64,000 bases of DNA from G963708325 sp963708325 (GTDB lineage Bacteria > Actinomycetota > Thermoleophilia > Solirubrobacterales > 70-9): assembly GCA_963708325.1 (NCBI GenBank), contig OY970203.1:2170001-2234000 (forward strand), given 5' to 3'. Below the pieces are notes generated by a model. It searched no databases, was not told the DNA's origin, and saw nothing but the letters and a program-made list of their open reading frames with translations. Positions within the stretch are counted from its first letter, which is position 1. Each line of letters opens with the position of its first letter. This document shows, one piece after another, positions 1 through 6,838 of the stretch. A program made the position numbers and the translations under genes.

Positions 1-434
1 GAGTCGACGACCAGCTCGAAGATCTCGTCCACCGGCATCATCGCCCGCCACAGCGGCTCCCATTCGCGCACGTTGTTTGTGAGCAGCGCCATTCGCAGGC
101 CGCGCCCCTTCAGCTCGCGCATCAGCGCGATCATCGGCTCGTTCGGCTCCAGAGCCTCGAAGTAGATCTCGCTGAACCGGTGCAGCTCGGGACGGTGGCC
201 GAGGTCGGCCTCCAGCTCCGACGCCAGCTCGGCGAGGAAGTCCGCCTCCGCCCGGCGCCCCCTCTCCAGCTCGAAGAGGGGGTGCTCGCCGTTGCGCTCG
301 GCGATCCTCTGCATCGCGGTCCCCATCGTCTCCATCGCGATCCCAGTCTCGTTCTGGAAGGCCAGGAACGACCCCAGCAGCGGCGTCGTCAGCACGCCGC
401 CGAAGTCCGAGATCACCGCCTCGGTCGTCGTCAC
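1..434 (-). CDS. HAD-like hydrolase, 3' end outside the window
   Basis: The first 144 residues or so are visible; the C-terminus runs off the window edge. The opening strand VISDFGGVLTTPL matches HAD motif I (DxGGVL, as in epoxide-hydrolase-like phosphatases). Motif II is the LLTNN strand near residue 117. The cap region between them is helical. The GTG start overlaps the stop of the upstream gene by four bases (GTGA at 431-434), so it is probably translationally coupled to it. HAD members hydrolyse phosphate or halide esters; the substrate cannot be told from this part. The assignment to the superfamily is firm, the activity is not. Confidence 0.8.
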   Translation of the reverse strand, partial: MTTTEAVISDFGGVLTTPLLGSFLAFQNETGIAMETMGTAMQRIAERNGEHPLFELERGRRAEADFLAELASELEADLGHRPELHRFSEIYFEALEPNEPMIALMRELKGRGLRMALLTNNVREWEPLWRAMMPVDEIFELVVD

Positions 435-1309
435 GGTCGCAGCGCCCTGACCACGTCGTAGCGGCCGAGCCCGGCCGTCCCCTCCATCGACCAGCGAAAG
501 AAGGCGACGTCGGTGCGCAGGCCCGCGGTCTCGACGCTGGTCCCGCAGACGATCCGGCCGCCGGCGCGAAGCGGGCGGCGCGGGTCCTCTTCCTCCTCGG
601 GGCCGGGCTGAAGGATCTCGACATTGGCGCGGCGGTGGCGTCCCTCGGCGTCGTACTCGGTCGAAACCAGCGCGCGCTCGATCTCCGCCTCCCCGCGCTC
701 GTCCACGACGGCGGCGCTGAGGCCCTCCTCGTCGTGGCCCTGGGCGCGCGCGGGCCTCGCCGTCCAGATCGCCAGCAGCGAGCCGTCGGCGAACACCGAC
801 CCGATCGAGCGCACGTACGCGAGGTTGTCCCAGTCGATCGCGCCCCAGGTGCGGGTGGCCCGGCCGAAGCAGTCGATCGGCGTCGACCGCCGGTCCCATG
901 AGACCTCGCCGGTGACCCGTCCCGCGGCGACCTCCTGCGAGGCGCCGGCGACGAGGCCGGCCCCCGCATCAGAGCCGAAGGACGCTCCGCGCAGCTCGGC
1001 GAAGTCGATCTCGAACGAGGTCCCGTCCGCCTGCAGGCGCGCCGCGGCGCCGTCACCGGTGGGCCGGATGCGGGCGCCGGCGAGCGCGGCCGCCTCCCAG
1101 TCCGAGGCCGACTCGAGCACTGCCTCCTCGGCGACCGCCGCGACCGTCTCGGCGTGGTCGAAGAGGAGGCCGATCGCGCGGGCCCGCCCGGTCGCCGGGA
1201 ACAGCTCGACCTGGACGAGCCCGAAAAGGCCCGACTCGCTGTCGGCGAAGTCGATCGCGATCGCGTCGGAAAACGCCTCGCCCGGGCCGCTGCGCACCTC
1301 GATGCTCAT
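431..1309 (-). CDS. hypothetical protein, possibly lipocalin/CrtC-like beta-rich
   Basis: This encodes 292 residues with alternating hydrophobic patterns, frequent Trp (e.g. WGAIDWDN) and no signal peptide or membrane segment. The arrangement looks like a two-lobed beta-barrel protein of the hydroxyneurosporene-hydratase/lipocalin kind, but I do not recognise a named family. The ATG at 1309 overlaps the stop of the FxsA gene by four bases, and its own stop overlaps the HAD gene, so three genes form one tight unit. No catalytic motif is recognisable. It is certainly coding, because it is sandwiched between two exact stop/start overlaps; its function is unknown. Confidence 0.7.
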   Translation of the reverse strand: MSIEVRSGPGEAFSDAIAIDFADSESGLFGLVQVELFPATGRARAIGLLFDHAETVAAVAEEAVLESASDWEAAALAGARIRPTGDGAAARLQADGTSFEIDFAELRGASFGSDAGAGLVAGASQEVAAGRVTGEVSWDRRSTPIDCFGRATRTWGAIDWDNLAYVRSIGSVFADGSLLAIWTARPARAQGHDEEGLSAAVVDERGEAEIERALVSTEYDAEGRHRRANVEILQPGPEEEEDPRRPLRAGGRIVCGTSVETAGLRTDVAFFRWSMEGTAGLGRYDVVRALRP

Positions 1310-1839
1310 CGCGGCAGTGCCGGCGGGCCCTCGGGGCGATCGGAGGGCTCGTCGCCAACCTCGTGGCCGGTGCCCTCGACGTCGTATCCGCGCTCGCCCG
1401 CGTGGCCGTCTGGACCGGGCCGGCCACGCGCGCCGCGGGCACGCTCCCAGCCCCACGAGACCGCCGTGTGGCCGATCGCGAGCCGGCGGAACAGCGTGGC
1501 GGCCAGGACCTTGCGGATCACGGCCCGGGTTGGCGGAAGCAGCAGCAGCAGGCCGAGCACGTCGCTGATGAACCCCGGCGTCAGCAGCAGGGCACCGCCG
1601 AAGACGATCAGGGTGCCGTCGGCGACCTCCTTGCCCGGCACGCGTCCCTCCGACAGCGCCTCGTTGAAGCGCCCCCAGGCGCGGCTTCCCTGGTGGCGCA
1701 GCAGCGCCCAGCCGACGATGCTGTCCACGATCAGCAGGCCGATCGTGTAAAGCACGCCGATCGCCTCGCCGACCTTGATGATCACGTACAGCTCGGCGAG
1801 CGGCACGACTATGAAGAGGACGAGCACCAGGGCGACCAT
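1306..1839 (-). CDS. fxsA: FxsA family membrane protein
   Basis: The 177-residue protein has the FxsA layout. It begins with a hydrophobic N-terminal segment ending in PLAELYVIIKVG, followed by a second segment (about 30-48), then GGALLLTPGFISDVLGLLLLLPPTR at about 83-107 containing the family's typical TPGFxSDxxGxxLLLPP stretch. The C-terminal 60 residues are hydrophilic. FxsA is an inner-membrane protein named for relief of phage T7 F-exclusion in E. coli; its physiological role is not established. It is divergent from the MIP18-family gene and leads a three-gene unit with overlapping stops and starts. Confidence 0.85.
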   Translation of the reverse strand: MVALVLVLFIVVPLAELYVIIKVGEAIGVLYTIGLLIVDSIVGWALLRHQGSRAWGRFNEALSEGRVPGKEVADGTLIVFGGALLLTPGFISDVLGLLLLLPPTRAVIRKVLAATLFRRLAIGHTAVSWGWERARGARGRPGPDGHAGERGYDVEGTGHEVGDEPSDRPEGPPALPR

Positions 1840-1912
1840 GGGGGAAGCGTATCCACGCCGGGTCTCCGCGCCCGCCCCGGGGGCGGAGCCGGCGATTCCC
1901 TACCATGGGCGC

Positions 1913-2233
1913 ATGGTCACCGAGGAACAGGTCCTGGAGGCGCTCGAGGAGGTGATCGACCCCGAGCTGGGGCTCGACTTCGTCTCGCTCGGGCTCGTCT
2001 ACGACGTCGAGATCGAGGGCGCCAACGACGGCGGCGACGGCGCCGCCGACGTCTACGTCACCTTCACCCTGACCACGCCGGCGTGCCCGATCGGCCCCCA
2101 GGTCACCGAGCAGATGCGCGACTTCGTCGGCGACCTCGACGGCGTCTCGAAGGTCTACCCGAAGATGGTCTTCGACCCGCCCTGGTCCCCGGAGATGATG
2201 TCCGAGGACGCGAAGTTCGCTCTGGGGTACTGA
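1913..2233 (+). CDS. MIP18 (DUF59) family Fe-S cluster assembly factor; island integration target
   Basis: The 106-residue protein starts at the ATG at 1913. It shows the MIP18/PaaD/SufT-type core: EALEEVIDPELGLDFVSLGLVYDV at the N-terminus and the TTPACPIG segment with the conserved Cys. Relatives help mature iron-sulfur proteins, which fits a host with a SUF system further along the window. The last codons (SEDAKFALGY then TGA) are the left copy of a sequence repeated near 22031 and 27218. The gene is intact, because the integrated element supplies a functional 3' end. Another ATG at 1905 is out of frame. Confidence 0.9.
   Translation: MVTEEQVLEALEEVIDPELGLDFVSLGLVYDVEIEGANDGGDGAADVYVTFTLTTPACPIGPQVTEQMRDFVGDLDGVSKVYPKMVFDPPWSPEMMSEDAKFALGY
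2192..2220 (+). repeat. attL: left attachment-site copy at 3' end of the MIP18 gene
   Basis: The 29 bases 2192-2220 are identical to 22022-22050. A 20-base core (2201-2220, TCCGAGGACGCGAAGTTCGC) also recurs exactly at 27218-27237. All three copies encode SEDAKFALGY and a stop codon in the same frame. Only this one is joined to the complete gene, as expected for site-specific integration into the 3' end of a protein gene. A tyrosine recombinase gene lies inside the bracketed segment. The exact crossover position within the core cannot be read from one genome. Confidence 0.85.
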
Positions 2234-2284
2234 GGCGCATCAGAGAGCCATTCTCGGCCTGGACCCGGAGGCGGGGAGGACTCC

Positions 2285-2304
2285 GCTGCAAACCGATTGC
2301 AAAC
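2285..2304 (+). repeat. candidate integrase arm-type site, left copy
   Basis: GCTGCAAACCGATTGCAAAC matches 18 of 20 bases at 21887-21906, in the same orientation. Each copy contains two TTGCAAAC/TGCAAAC half-units. They lie 65 bases inside attL and about 115 bases inside the middle att copy. A further CTGCAAAC lies at 22065-22072. Paired short repeats just inside both ends are typical of arm sites for tyrosine recombinases; that role is inferred. Confidence 0.55.
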
Positions 2305-2354
2305 TCGGGGCCCAAGAGACGCCTGTTCCATGGTTTTCAGCGGTGCCCACCCGC

Positions 2355-3056
2355 CTACTCGACGGCGTGACCCATGGACGCGTAGGCGCGGGCGAGCCAT
2401 GAACCATCGATCTCATCGAAATCGATCCCGAGCGGCCCCAGGCGGCTCTCCATCAGCTCGCCGAACGTCAGGGCGGTAACGAACTGCCCCTCGTGCTCGA
2501 AGTGGTGCTCGACGCCATCCGGCACGATGTGCCGGTCGTCGGCGACGAGCAGATCGGCATCGCCCAGGAGCGCGGTGTAGAGGATCGGATCGTCCTCAGG
2601 ATCCCGGGTCAGCGCCGGCGCGTCTCTCGGATCGAAGGGCGGTGATCCAGCAGCGCAGATCGCTTCCACCTGCCGGCGTAGCTTGGGAATGTCTTCATCG
2701 CGAAGCGCCGGGTTGATCTTCTTGCCGACCTCGCGCAGCTTTCGCTCGTACTCGTCGAAGAGCGGGGCTGAGCCGATCGCGACCCAGTCGTCGGGCGTTC
2801 CGTGGGGAAGCAGCTCTTCCAGAGCCGCCTTCCGATCGGCCGCGAGCGCTCTGCGGTCCTTCGCCCGATCGAGGCCCATGACGCGCCCCCCGGAGTCCTC
2901 GGCCTGCTTGGCGAGGTCATCAATCTCGAGCTGACCATGCTCGACCTCGTATGAGACCGCCCCATACGCCAAGAGCACGAAAAACTTGCGCGTGAGCCCC
3001 CCAGGGCTCAACGTGGCTGGGAGGGACACACTCGTATCGACGACGACGAAAGGCAT
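2355..3056 (-). CDS. PIN-domain ribonuclease-like toxin
   Basis: This 233-residue protein opens with MPFVVVDTS, placing the first PIN aspartate at residue 7. Near residues 170-190 it has DPEDDPILYTALLGDADLLVADDRH, which gives the remaining acidic cluster and the typical 'LVADDRH' strand-turn. PIN proteins are Mg-dependent RNases, most often VapC-type toxins. At 233 residues it is longer than classical VapC (about 130). The central helical region (about 45-150) may be a partner-binding insertion. It follows the HTH gene by 43 bases on the same strand, and the pair has its own promoter. I read it as a toxin-antitoxin-like module; a housekeeping RNase role is not excluded. Confidence 0.75.
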   Translation of the reverse strand: MPFVVVDTSVSLPATLSPGGLTRKFFVLLAYGAVSYEVEHGQLEIDDLAKQAEDSGGRVMGLDRAKDRRALAADRKAALEELLPHGTPDDWVAIGSAPLFDEYERKLREVGKKINPALRDEDIPKLRRQVEAICAAGSPPFDPRDAPALTRDPEDDPILYTALLGDADLLVADDRHIVPDGVEHHFEHEGQFVTALTFGELMESRLGPLGIDFDEIDGSWLARAYASMGHAVE

Positions 3057-3099
3057 GTGGCCACGCAGCGTACGAGCGCGTGCCGATGTTTCAGTCGGA

Positions 3100-3363
3100 C
3101 TATGTCGCTGCCGAGCGGATCTGCTCTTCGGTGACTCCCTGGTAGCGCTCGTCGAGCTCCTTGAGCTCCTTCGCCAGGTCATAGTTCCCGCGGAGCGAAG
3201 CGAGTAGCGCGCCCTGCGGGATCCGATATCCGCCGCTCGGCAACTCGACATAGGGAATTCGCTCCGCCTCAATCCAGCGGCGGATGGTCCTATCGCTCAC
3301 GCTAAGCAGGCTTGCAGCCTGGGCGACAGTCAGCAGCTGAGGTTGCGCGGCAGTGATCGCCAT
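3100..3363 (-). CDS. excisionase-type HTH protein, probable antitoxin/repressor of the PIN gene
   Basis: This encodes 87 residues. Positions 11-57 form a MerR/excisionase-like winged helix-turn-helix: LLTVAQAASLLSVSDRTIRRWIEAE followed by the wing IPYVELPSGGYRIP. The C-terminal 30 residues are helical and charged, which suits binding to the partner toxin. A GGAG precedes the ATG. The first gene of the two-gene unit is usually the antitoxin and autorepressor, which fits the order here. It could alternatively be a recombination directionality factor for the island, but a separate excisionase-like gene lies beside the integrase. Confidence 0.75.
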   Translation of the reverse strand: MAITAAQPQLLTVAQAASLLSVSDRTIRRWIEAERIPYVELPSGGYRIPQGALLASLRGNYDLAKELKELDERYQGVTEEQIRSAAT

Positions 3364-3384
3364 AGGTGCTCCAGTCTGGGGAAC

Positions 3385-3413
3385 AGTATCGGCATATCCA
3401 GCATCTAAGTCAA
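3385..3413 (-). promoter_or_regulatory. sigma-70-like promoter for the HTH/PIN pair
   Basis: On the minus strand TTGACT (3413-3408) is followed by exactly 17 bases and then GATACT (3390-3385). Transcription would start near 3378, giving a leader of about 15 bases before the HTH start codon at 3363. The hexamers match consensus at five and four of six positions. Confidence 0.6.
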
Positions 3414-3452
3414 GTCGGACAGAATGGACATTTTGTGGATATCATGGTCGAT

Positions 3453-3497
3453 GGTATACCAGAACGGCCTTTTCGACCGTCGGGCTAGCTGTCGAAA
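3453..3497. promoter_or_regulatory. dyads in the divergent control region (GGTATACC and TTTCGAC/GTCGAAA)
   Basis: GGTATACC at 3453-3460 is a perfect palindrome. TTTCGAC at 3471-3477 and GTCGAAA at 3491-3497 are perfect 7-base inverted repeats separated by 13 bases. They lie between the divergent toxin-antitoxin and ubiquitin-like operons, upstream of the -35-like TTGACA at 3505. They could be operators for either repressor encoded nearby. A short hairpin is the alternative reading. Confidence 0.4.
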
Positions 3498-3504
3498 GCC
3501 CGCC

Positions 3505-3540
3505 TTGACAGTATCCAGCGCGTCTGTCAGCATTAGACGC
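3505..3540 (+). promoter_or_regulatory. promoter with overlapping operator-like dyads for the ubiquitin-like operon
   Basis: A perfect -35 hexamer TTGACA (3505-3510) is followed after 17 bases by a weak -10-like CAGCAT (3528-3533). Two dyads overlap it. GCGTCT (3520-3525) pairs with AGACGC (3535-3540), and TGACAG (3506-3511) pairs with CTGTCA (3524-3529). A repressor bound here would cover the -10 region. The XRE protein encoded fifth in the operon is the obvious candidate. The ribosome binding site AGGAGG lies just before the ATG at 3584. Confidence 0.5.
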
Positions 3541-3583
3541 ATTCCGGTATGACATCTCTACAAACACACATAGGAGGCCGCTG

Positions 3584-4060
3584 ATGCCCAAGGTTCTCGT
3601 CCATAGCGAGGGGTCGGCCGAAGTAGCCCTGCACGATCTCGGTCCTGAGGAGACTGCCGCCGACCTGATCGGCTCGGTCAATGTGGAGCTCGAGGACTAC
3701 GCCGTCTGGGTCGGTGAGGAGGACGCCCCCGTCGATCCTGATACGACCCTCGCCGCGCTCGACGCTGTCACCGATGGGGCGGAGATCACGGTCGCCCGTA
3801 AGGGCGAGATCCGCGTCACCGTGACCTACAACGGCGACAAGGAGCGCGACTTCCAGCCCCAGCAGAAGGTCCGCCGCGTCTTCGAGTGGGCAGTCGGCAA
3901 GGACGGGTTCAACATCCCCGGCGACCAGCGCCCGGAGCACGAGCTCGCGGTAGCGGGCCACGAGGAGGCGGCAGACCCGAAGGCGCCGGTGAGCTTCTAC
4001 GCCGATGCCGAGCGCAAAGTGACGTTCATCCTCCGCCGCAAGGATGGGTTCCAGGGTTGA
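3584..4060 (+). CDS. tandem two-domain ubiquitin-like protein (Ubl)
   Basis: The 158-residue protein reads as two beta-grasp domains in a row. Domain 1 (about 1-73) opens with the strand PKVLVHS and ends in AEITVARKG. Domain 2 (about 75-156) opens with the strand IRVTVTYNG and closes with the strand RKVTFILRR. It ends KDGFQG, so the final residue is Gly with no extension after it, and it would need no trimming before adenylation. The second domain has a long insert before its last strand. It is the first gene of an operon with E2-, JAMM- and E1-like genes, which is the main basis for the call. It has a strong AGGAGG seven bases before the ATG, and its stop overlaps the next start. I infer it is the modifier that the E1 and E2 attach to targets. 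Confidence 0.75.
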   Translation: MPKVLVHSEGSAEVALHDLGPEETAADLIGSVNVELEDYAVWVGEEDAPVDPDTTLAALDAVTDGAEITVARKGEIRVTVTYNGDKERDFQPQQKVRRVFEWAVGKDGFNIPGDQRPEHELAVAGHEEAADPKAPVSFYADAERKVTFILRRKDGFQG

Positions 4061-4557
4061 GCGAGCAGCCGGAGAAGGACATCGCCCGCAGGCACTCCGA
4101 GCGTCGGCTCCGCGACGATCTCGCAGCGGCGCCGGTGCAGGTCGGCGTCCTGCGCGGGCAGTGGCGGATCGAGCGGCTCGAGTGGCCCTACCTCCATGTG
4201 ACCGTGGCCGCCTCGGAGCGCGCAACGCGGGAGCTGGCCCTCGGGCTGCGCGTCGACGTGAGTGACTACCCGTCCGTGCCGACCGCCTCGCCCTGGGACA
4301 TCGACGCGGACTGCCTGCTGCCCGGCGAGCGCCGGCCGACTGGGGGGCGTGCCACGATGGCTTTCCGCGCCGACTGGGAGGAGGGCCGCGCCCTTTATCT
4401 CCCGGTCGACCGGGTCGCGCTGACCGGGCACCCGGACTGGCCGCGCCAGTACGCCCGGCATACGTGGGATCCCGAGCGCGGCATCGTGGTGCTTCTCACC
4501 CTGGTCTACGAGATCCTCAACGAGGCCGACGATGCGGCTGCCATGGAAGCCGCCTGA
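4057..4557 (+). CDS. E2-like ubiquitin-conjugating protein (divergent)
   Basis: I place the start at the TTG at 4057, which overlaps the Ubl stop (TTGA) and gives 166 residues. The C-terminal half is E2-like: a P-rich strand-turn (about 70-80), then ALYLPVDR at 112-119, then DWP at 127-129, then WDPERGIVVLLTLVYEIL at 137-154. That last part resembles the W(K/S)P-containing helix after the E2 active site. Where canonical E2s carry the catalytic Cys, in the loop after the HPN-type strand, I find none; the only Cys in the protein is Cys86 in the DADCLLPG loop. So catalysis through Cys86, through a Ser/Thr, or without a thioester is open. It is coupled to the Ubl upstream and overlaps the JAMM gene by 26 bases. 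Confidence 0.65.
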   Translation: MSEQPEKDIARRHSERRLRDDLAAAPVQVGVLRGQWRIERLEWPYLHVTVAASERATRELALGLRVDVSDYPSVPTASPWDIDADCLLPGERRPTGGRATMAFRADWEEGRALYLPVDRVALTGHPDWPRQYARHTWDPERGIVVLLTLVYEILNEADDAAAMEAA

Positions 4558-5014
4558 GCGCCTGCTGATCACTCCCGCCCTCTGGACGCGGCTGATCGCC
4601 GAGCTCGCAGAGCGCGGGGAGGGGCGCCGCGAGTCCGGCGCTTTCTTGCTCGGACGCCCCGGCGCCCGCCGCATCGAGGAGGCCCTCTACTTCGACGACC
4701 TCGACCCGCGCTCGCTGAAGGGCAGCATCCACCTCCGCGGCCCAGCCTTCTCTAGGCTCTGGGAGCACTGCTCGAGCCACGGACTGCGGGCACTCGCCGA
4801 CGTTCACACACATCCCGGCCCGTGGGTCGCCCAGAGTCCGACCGACCGTCGCTACCCGCTCGTCGCCCAGCGCGGGCACGTTGCGCTGATCGTGCCGCGG
4901 TTCGCACTGGACGGCGCCGCACCGAGCCGGATCGGCTTTCACCGCTACGACGGCGAGTCGGGCTGGACCTCCTTCTTCGGCCGTGCGGCCGCCCGCCGCC
5001 TCCGCTTGAGATGA
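4532..5014 (+). CDS. JAB/MPN (JAMM) metallopeptidase, deubiquitinase-like
   Basis: The 160-residue protein carries a full JAMM zinc site: Glu34 in the ESGAFLLG strand, then H92-x-H94-x7-S102-x2-D105 in VHTHPGPWVAQSPTD. This is the catalytic signature of Rpn11-type isopeptidases, and it is intact. By family knowledge it should cleave peptide or isopeptide bonds after the modifier's terminal Gly. Since the Ubl already ends in Gly, removal from conjugates is more likely than maturation. It overlaps the E2 gene by 26 bases, and its TGA overlaps the E1 ATG (5011-5014), so expression is tightly coupled. Confidence 0.9.
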   Translation: MRLPWKPPERLLITPALWTRLIAELAERGEGRRESGAFLLGRPGARRIEEALYFDDLDPRSLKGSIHLRGPAFSRLWEHCSSHGLRALADVHTHPGPWVAQSPTDRRYPLVAQRGHVALIVPRFALDGAAPSRIGFHRYDGESGWTSFFGRAAARRLRLR

Positions 5015-6402
5015 CCGTCGCGCACAACAGCCCGGTGGGCGGCGCCGACCGGCTTGCGAAGCTCTTCGTCGACCTGCAGGAGGAGCCCGACCAGGACGCC
5101 GCCGCGGAGCGCCTGCGCCGGACGCCGGTGCAGTTGGTGATCGGCCGCGACGTCCCGGCCTCGGAGACGTTGCAGGTCGTGGCCGTCGCAGTGGTCGCCA
5201 CCGGGAGCCGCGCGTTCCCCGCCGGATTGAACGTTGTGCTCGCCGGCGATGGGCCCATCCGGCTCGGCCGGGCTACCGGCTCGCTTTCCAGGATCTTGAT
5301 CCGCGAGGGCGCGACGCTGGGGTCGCTCGATCTCGCGTTGCCCACGGTCGTTGTCGGCGACCCCGGCGAGGAAGTCGCGTCCGACCTCGAACGCTCGGAA
5401 CTCGTCCTGCGCGCCGTCCCGCGGCGCTGGGCCGGCGGCGTAGTGCCGCTCGCGACGGAGGCGCCCCGGGTGGCGTCCGGTCAAATCGGCGCCGCGCTGG
5501 CCGGCGGCCTCGCCATCAGCGAGCTCTTCCATTCGATCCACGAACTGCTGCCTCTCGCCGGCCGCCGGACGAGCGGCTTCTCGCTCTGGGATCCGAAGGT
5601 GGACTGGAGCGCTCCGGAGGCGATCGGGCCGCAGCTCCAGCTGCTGCCAAGCGAGCTCTGGCTCCTCGGTCTGGGCCATCTCGGGCAGGCGCTGGCCTGG
5701 CTGCTGCGGTTCCTCCCGTGGTCGGAGCCGGAGAAGGCGAGTGTCTACCTCCAGGACGACGACATCGCCAAGGAGGAGAACCTCACCACCTCCATACTCA
5801 CCTCGACGGATCAGCTCCGTCGGCAGAAGACCAGGGTCGTGGCCGACGCGTTGGAGGATGTGGGTATGAGAACCCGCCTCGTCGAGCGCCGCTTCGTGGC
5901 TGGGCAGGCTCGGCAGCCGGGGGAGCCGGCGTGTGCGATCGCCGGCTTCGACACGCCACAGGCTCGCCAGTCGCTGGACGACGGTGGATGGTCGCACCTG
6001 ATCGACATGGGGATCGGCGCTGGGGCGCACAGCTTCACCCAGCTAATCGTCCATCGGCTTGGCGGGCGGCGCAGCTCCCGCGAGATCTTCGAGATCCGGC
6101 CCGATGACCGCGCCCAGCGCCTCGTCGAGAACGTGCCCGCCTATCGAGCTCGCGCCGAGGAAGACGGCGATCCCTGCGGGGCCCTGGAGGTGGCAGGCGA
6201 GGCGGTCGGCACCGCCTTTGTCGGCTTGGTCACCGCTGCGGTCTCGCTGGCCGAGGTGCTCCGGCCGCTCCACGAGGGCTTTTCCTCGGAGCTTGTCGTC
6301 GCCGACCTACGCGAGCCCGCGGACCTCGAGCTCGTCGTCCGGGAGGGCGAGCCGGCGGGCGTCGCCGCGGTGACTCCGGCGCGGGCGCCGCGCGAGGCAT
6401 AG
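5011..6402 (+). CDS. E1-like (ThiF-fold) Ubl-activating enzyme
   Basis: The 463-residue protein has a unique N-terminal region (about 1-205) followed by a ThiF/E1 adenylation domain. That domain shows the Rossmann nucleotide loop GLGHLGQA (220-227) in LLGLGHLGQALAWLLRF, the acidic strand YLQDDD (246-251), the NL(T/Q) segment EENLTT (255-260), the basic RRQKTR stretch (270-275) and the strand AIAGFDTPQAR (309-319), equivalent to the DxxDN strand of MoeB/ThiF. Only two Cys occur: Cys308 before that strand and Cys389 in GDPCGALEVAG, ahead of the conserved last helices. Cys389 sits where crossover-loop cysteines of E1s lie and is my candidate. There are no CxxC zinc pairs, unlike the MoeB homologue at 50802. 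It should adenylate the Ubl C-terminal Gly. Confidence 0.8.
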   Translation: MTVAHNSPVGGADRLAKLFVDLQEEPDQDAAAERLRRTPVQLVIGRDVPASETLQVVAVAVVATGSRAFPAGLNVVLAGDGPIRLGRATGSLSRILIREGATLGSLDLALPTVVVGDPGEEVASDLERSELVLRAVPRRWAGGVVPLATEAPRVASGQIGAALAGGLAISELFHSIHELLPLAGRRTSGFSLWDPKVDWSAPEAIGPQLQLLPSELWLLGLGHLGQALAWLLRFLPWSEPEKASVYLQDDDIAKEENLTTSILTSTDQLRRQKTRVVADALEDVGMRTRLVERRFVAGQARQPGEPACAIAGFDTPQARQSLDDGGWSHLIDMGIGAGAHSFTQLIVHRLGGRRSSREIFEIRPDDRAQRLVENVPAYRARAEEDGDPCGALEVAGEAVGTAFVGLVTAAVSLAEVLRPLHEGFSSELVVADLREPADLELVVREGEPAGVAAVTPARAPREA

Positions 6403-6442
6403 GAGCTGGCCGAATGGACGATGGCGACGCCTCCGAGCTACC

Positions 6443-6838
6443 ATGCATAATCTTGACAGCGTGCCTGACGCTTCCTCCCATGCGTTGGCGCAGTTCTCCG
6501 CGGTCGCGCAGCGCGCCCTCGGGGAGGCTCTACGCCAAGCGCGCACCGAGCGCGATCTGACCCAGGCGGAGGTCGCTGGGCGAGCGCGTATCTCGCGCGG
6601 CTCGGTGGCCAACATAGAGCGCGGTGAGCAGAGCGTCTCCATCGCCCTGCTCCTGCGCCTCGCCGCCGCTATCGGCGTCGATGGGGCGGCCTTGGTCAAT
6701 GAGCTGCCGCGCCCTGACCTCGAGGCGGTCGCCGCCGAGCTGCCAGAGAGCCTCCGCGAGCAGGTCGAGGACTTCGACGAGCGCCAGACCGCCTGGATCG
6801 CGAGCGTCGTCGGTACCACGGAAAAGGAGCCAGCGTGA
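6443..6838 (+). CDS. XRE-family HTH repressor of the ubiquitin-like operon
   Basis: This encodes 131 residues with a Cro/CI-type HTH at about 27-85 (LRQARTERDLTQAEVAGRARISRGSVANIERG) and an acidic, helical C-terminal tail. The ATG at 6443 is used here; a GTG at 6461 in the same frame is also possible, and a CATAAT sits at 6446-6451. It follows the E1 gene by 40 bases, and its stop overlaps the metallopeptidase start (GTGA, 6835-6838). HTH-metallopeptidase pairs of this layout (ImmR-ImmA in ICEBs1, CapH-CapP with CBASS) act as repressor plus derepressing protease. I infer the same here, with the dyads at 3505-3540 as likely targets. Confidence 0.8.
   Translation: MHNLDSVPDASSHALAQFSAVAQRALGEALRQARTERDLTQAEVAGRARISRGSVANIERGEQSVSIALLLRLAAAIGVDGAALVNELPRPDLEAVAAELPESLREQVEDFDERQTAWIASVVGTTEKEPA

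Noticed and set aside
2192..2233. tRNA gene as the integration target
   Set aside because: I looked for a tRNA at all three att copies, because tyrosine integrases often use one. None folds there; the shared sequence is coding for the MIP18 C-terminus.
5011..6402. The island E1-like protein as an ordinary MoeB/ThiF
   Set aside because: It lacks the CxxC zinc pairs, has a long unique N-terminal region, and sits between a JAMM gene and regulators in a Ubl/E2 operon.
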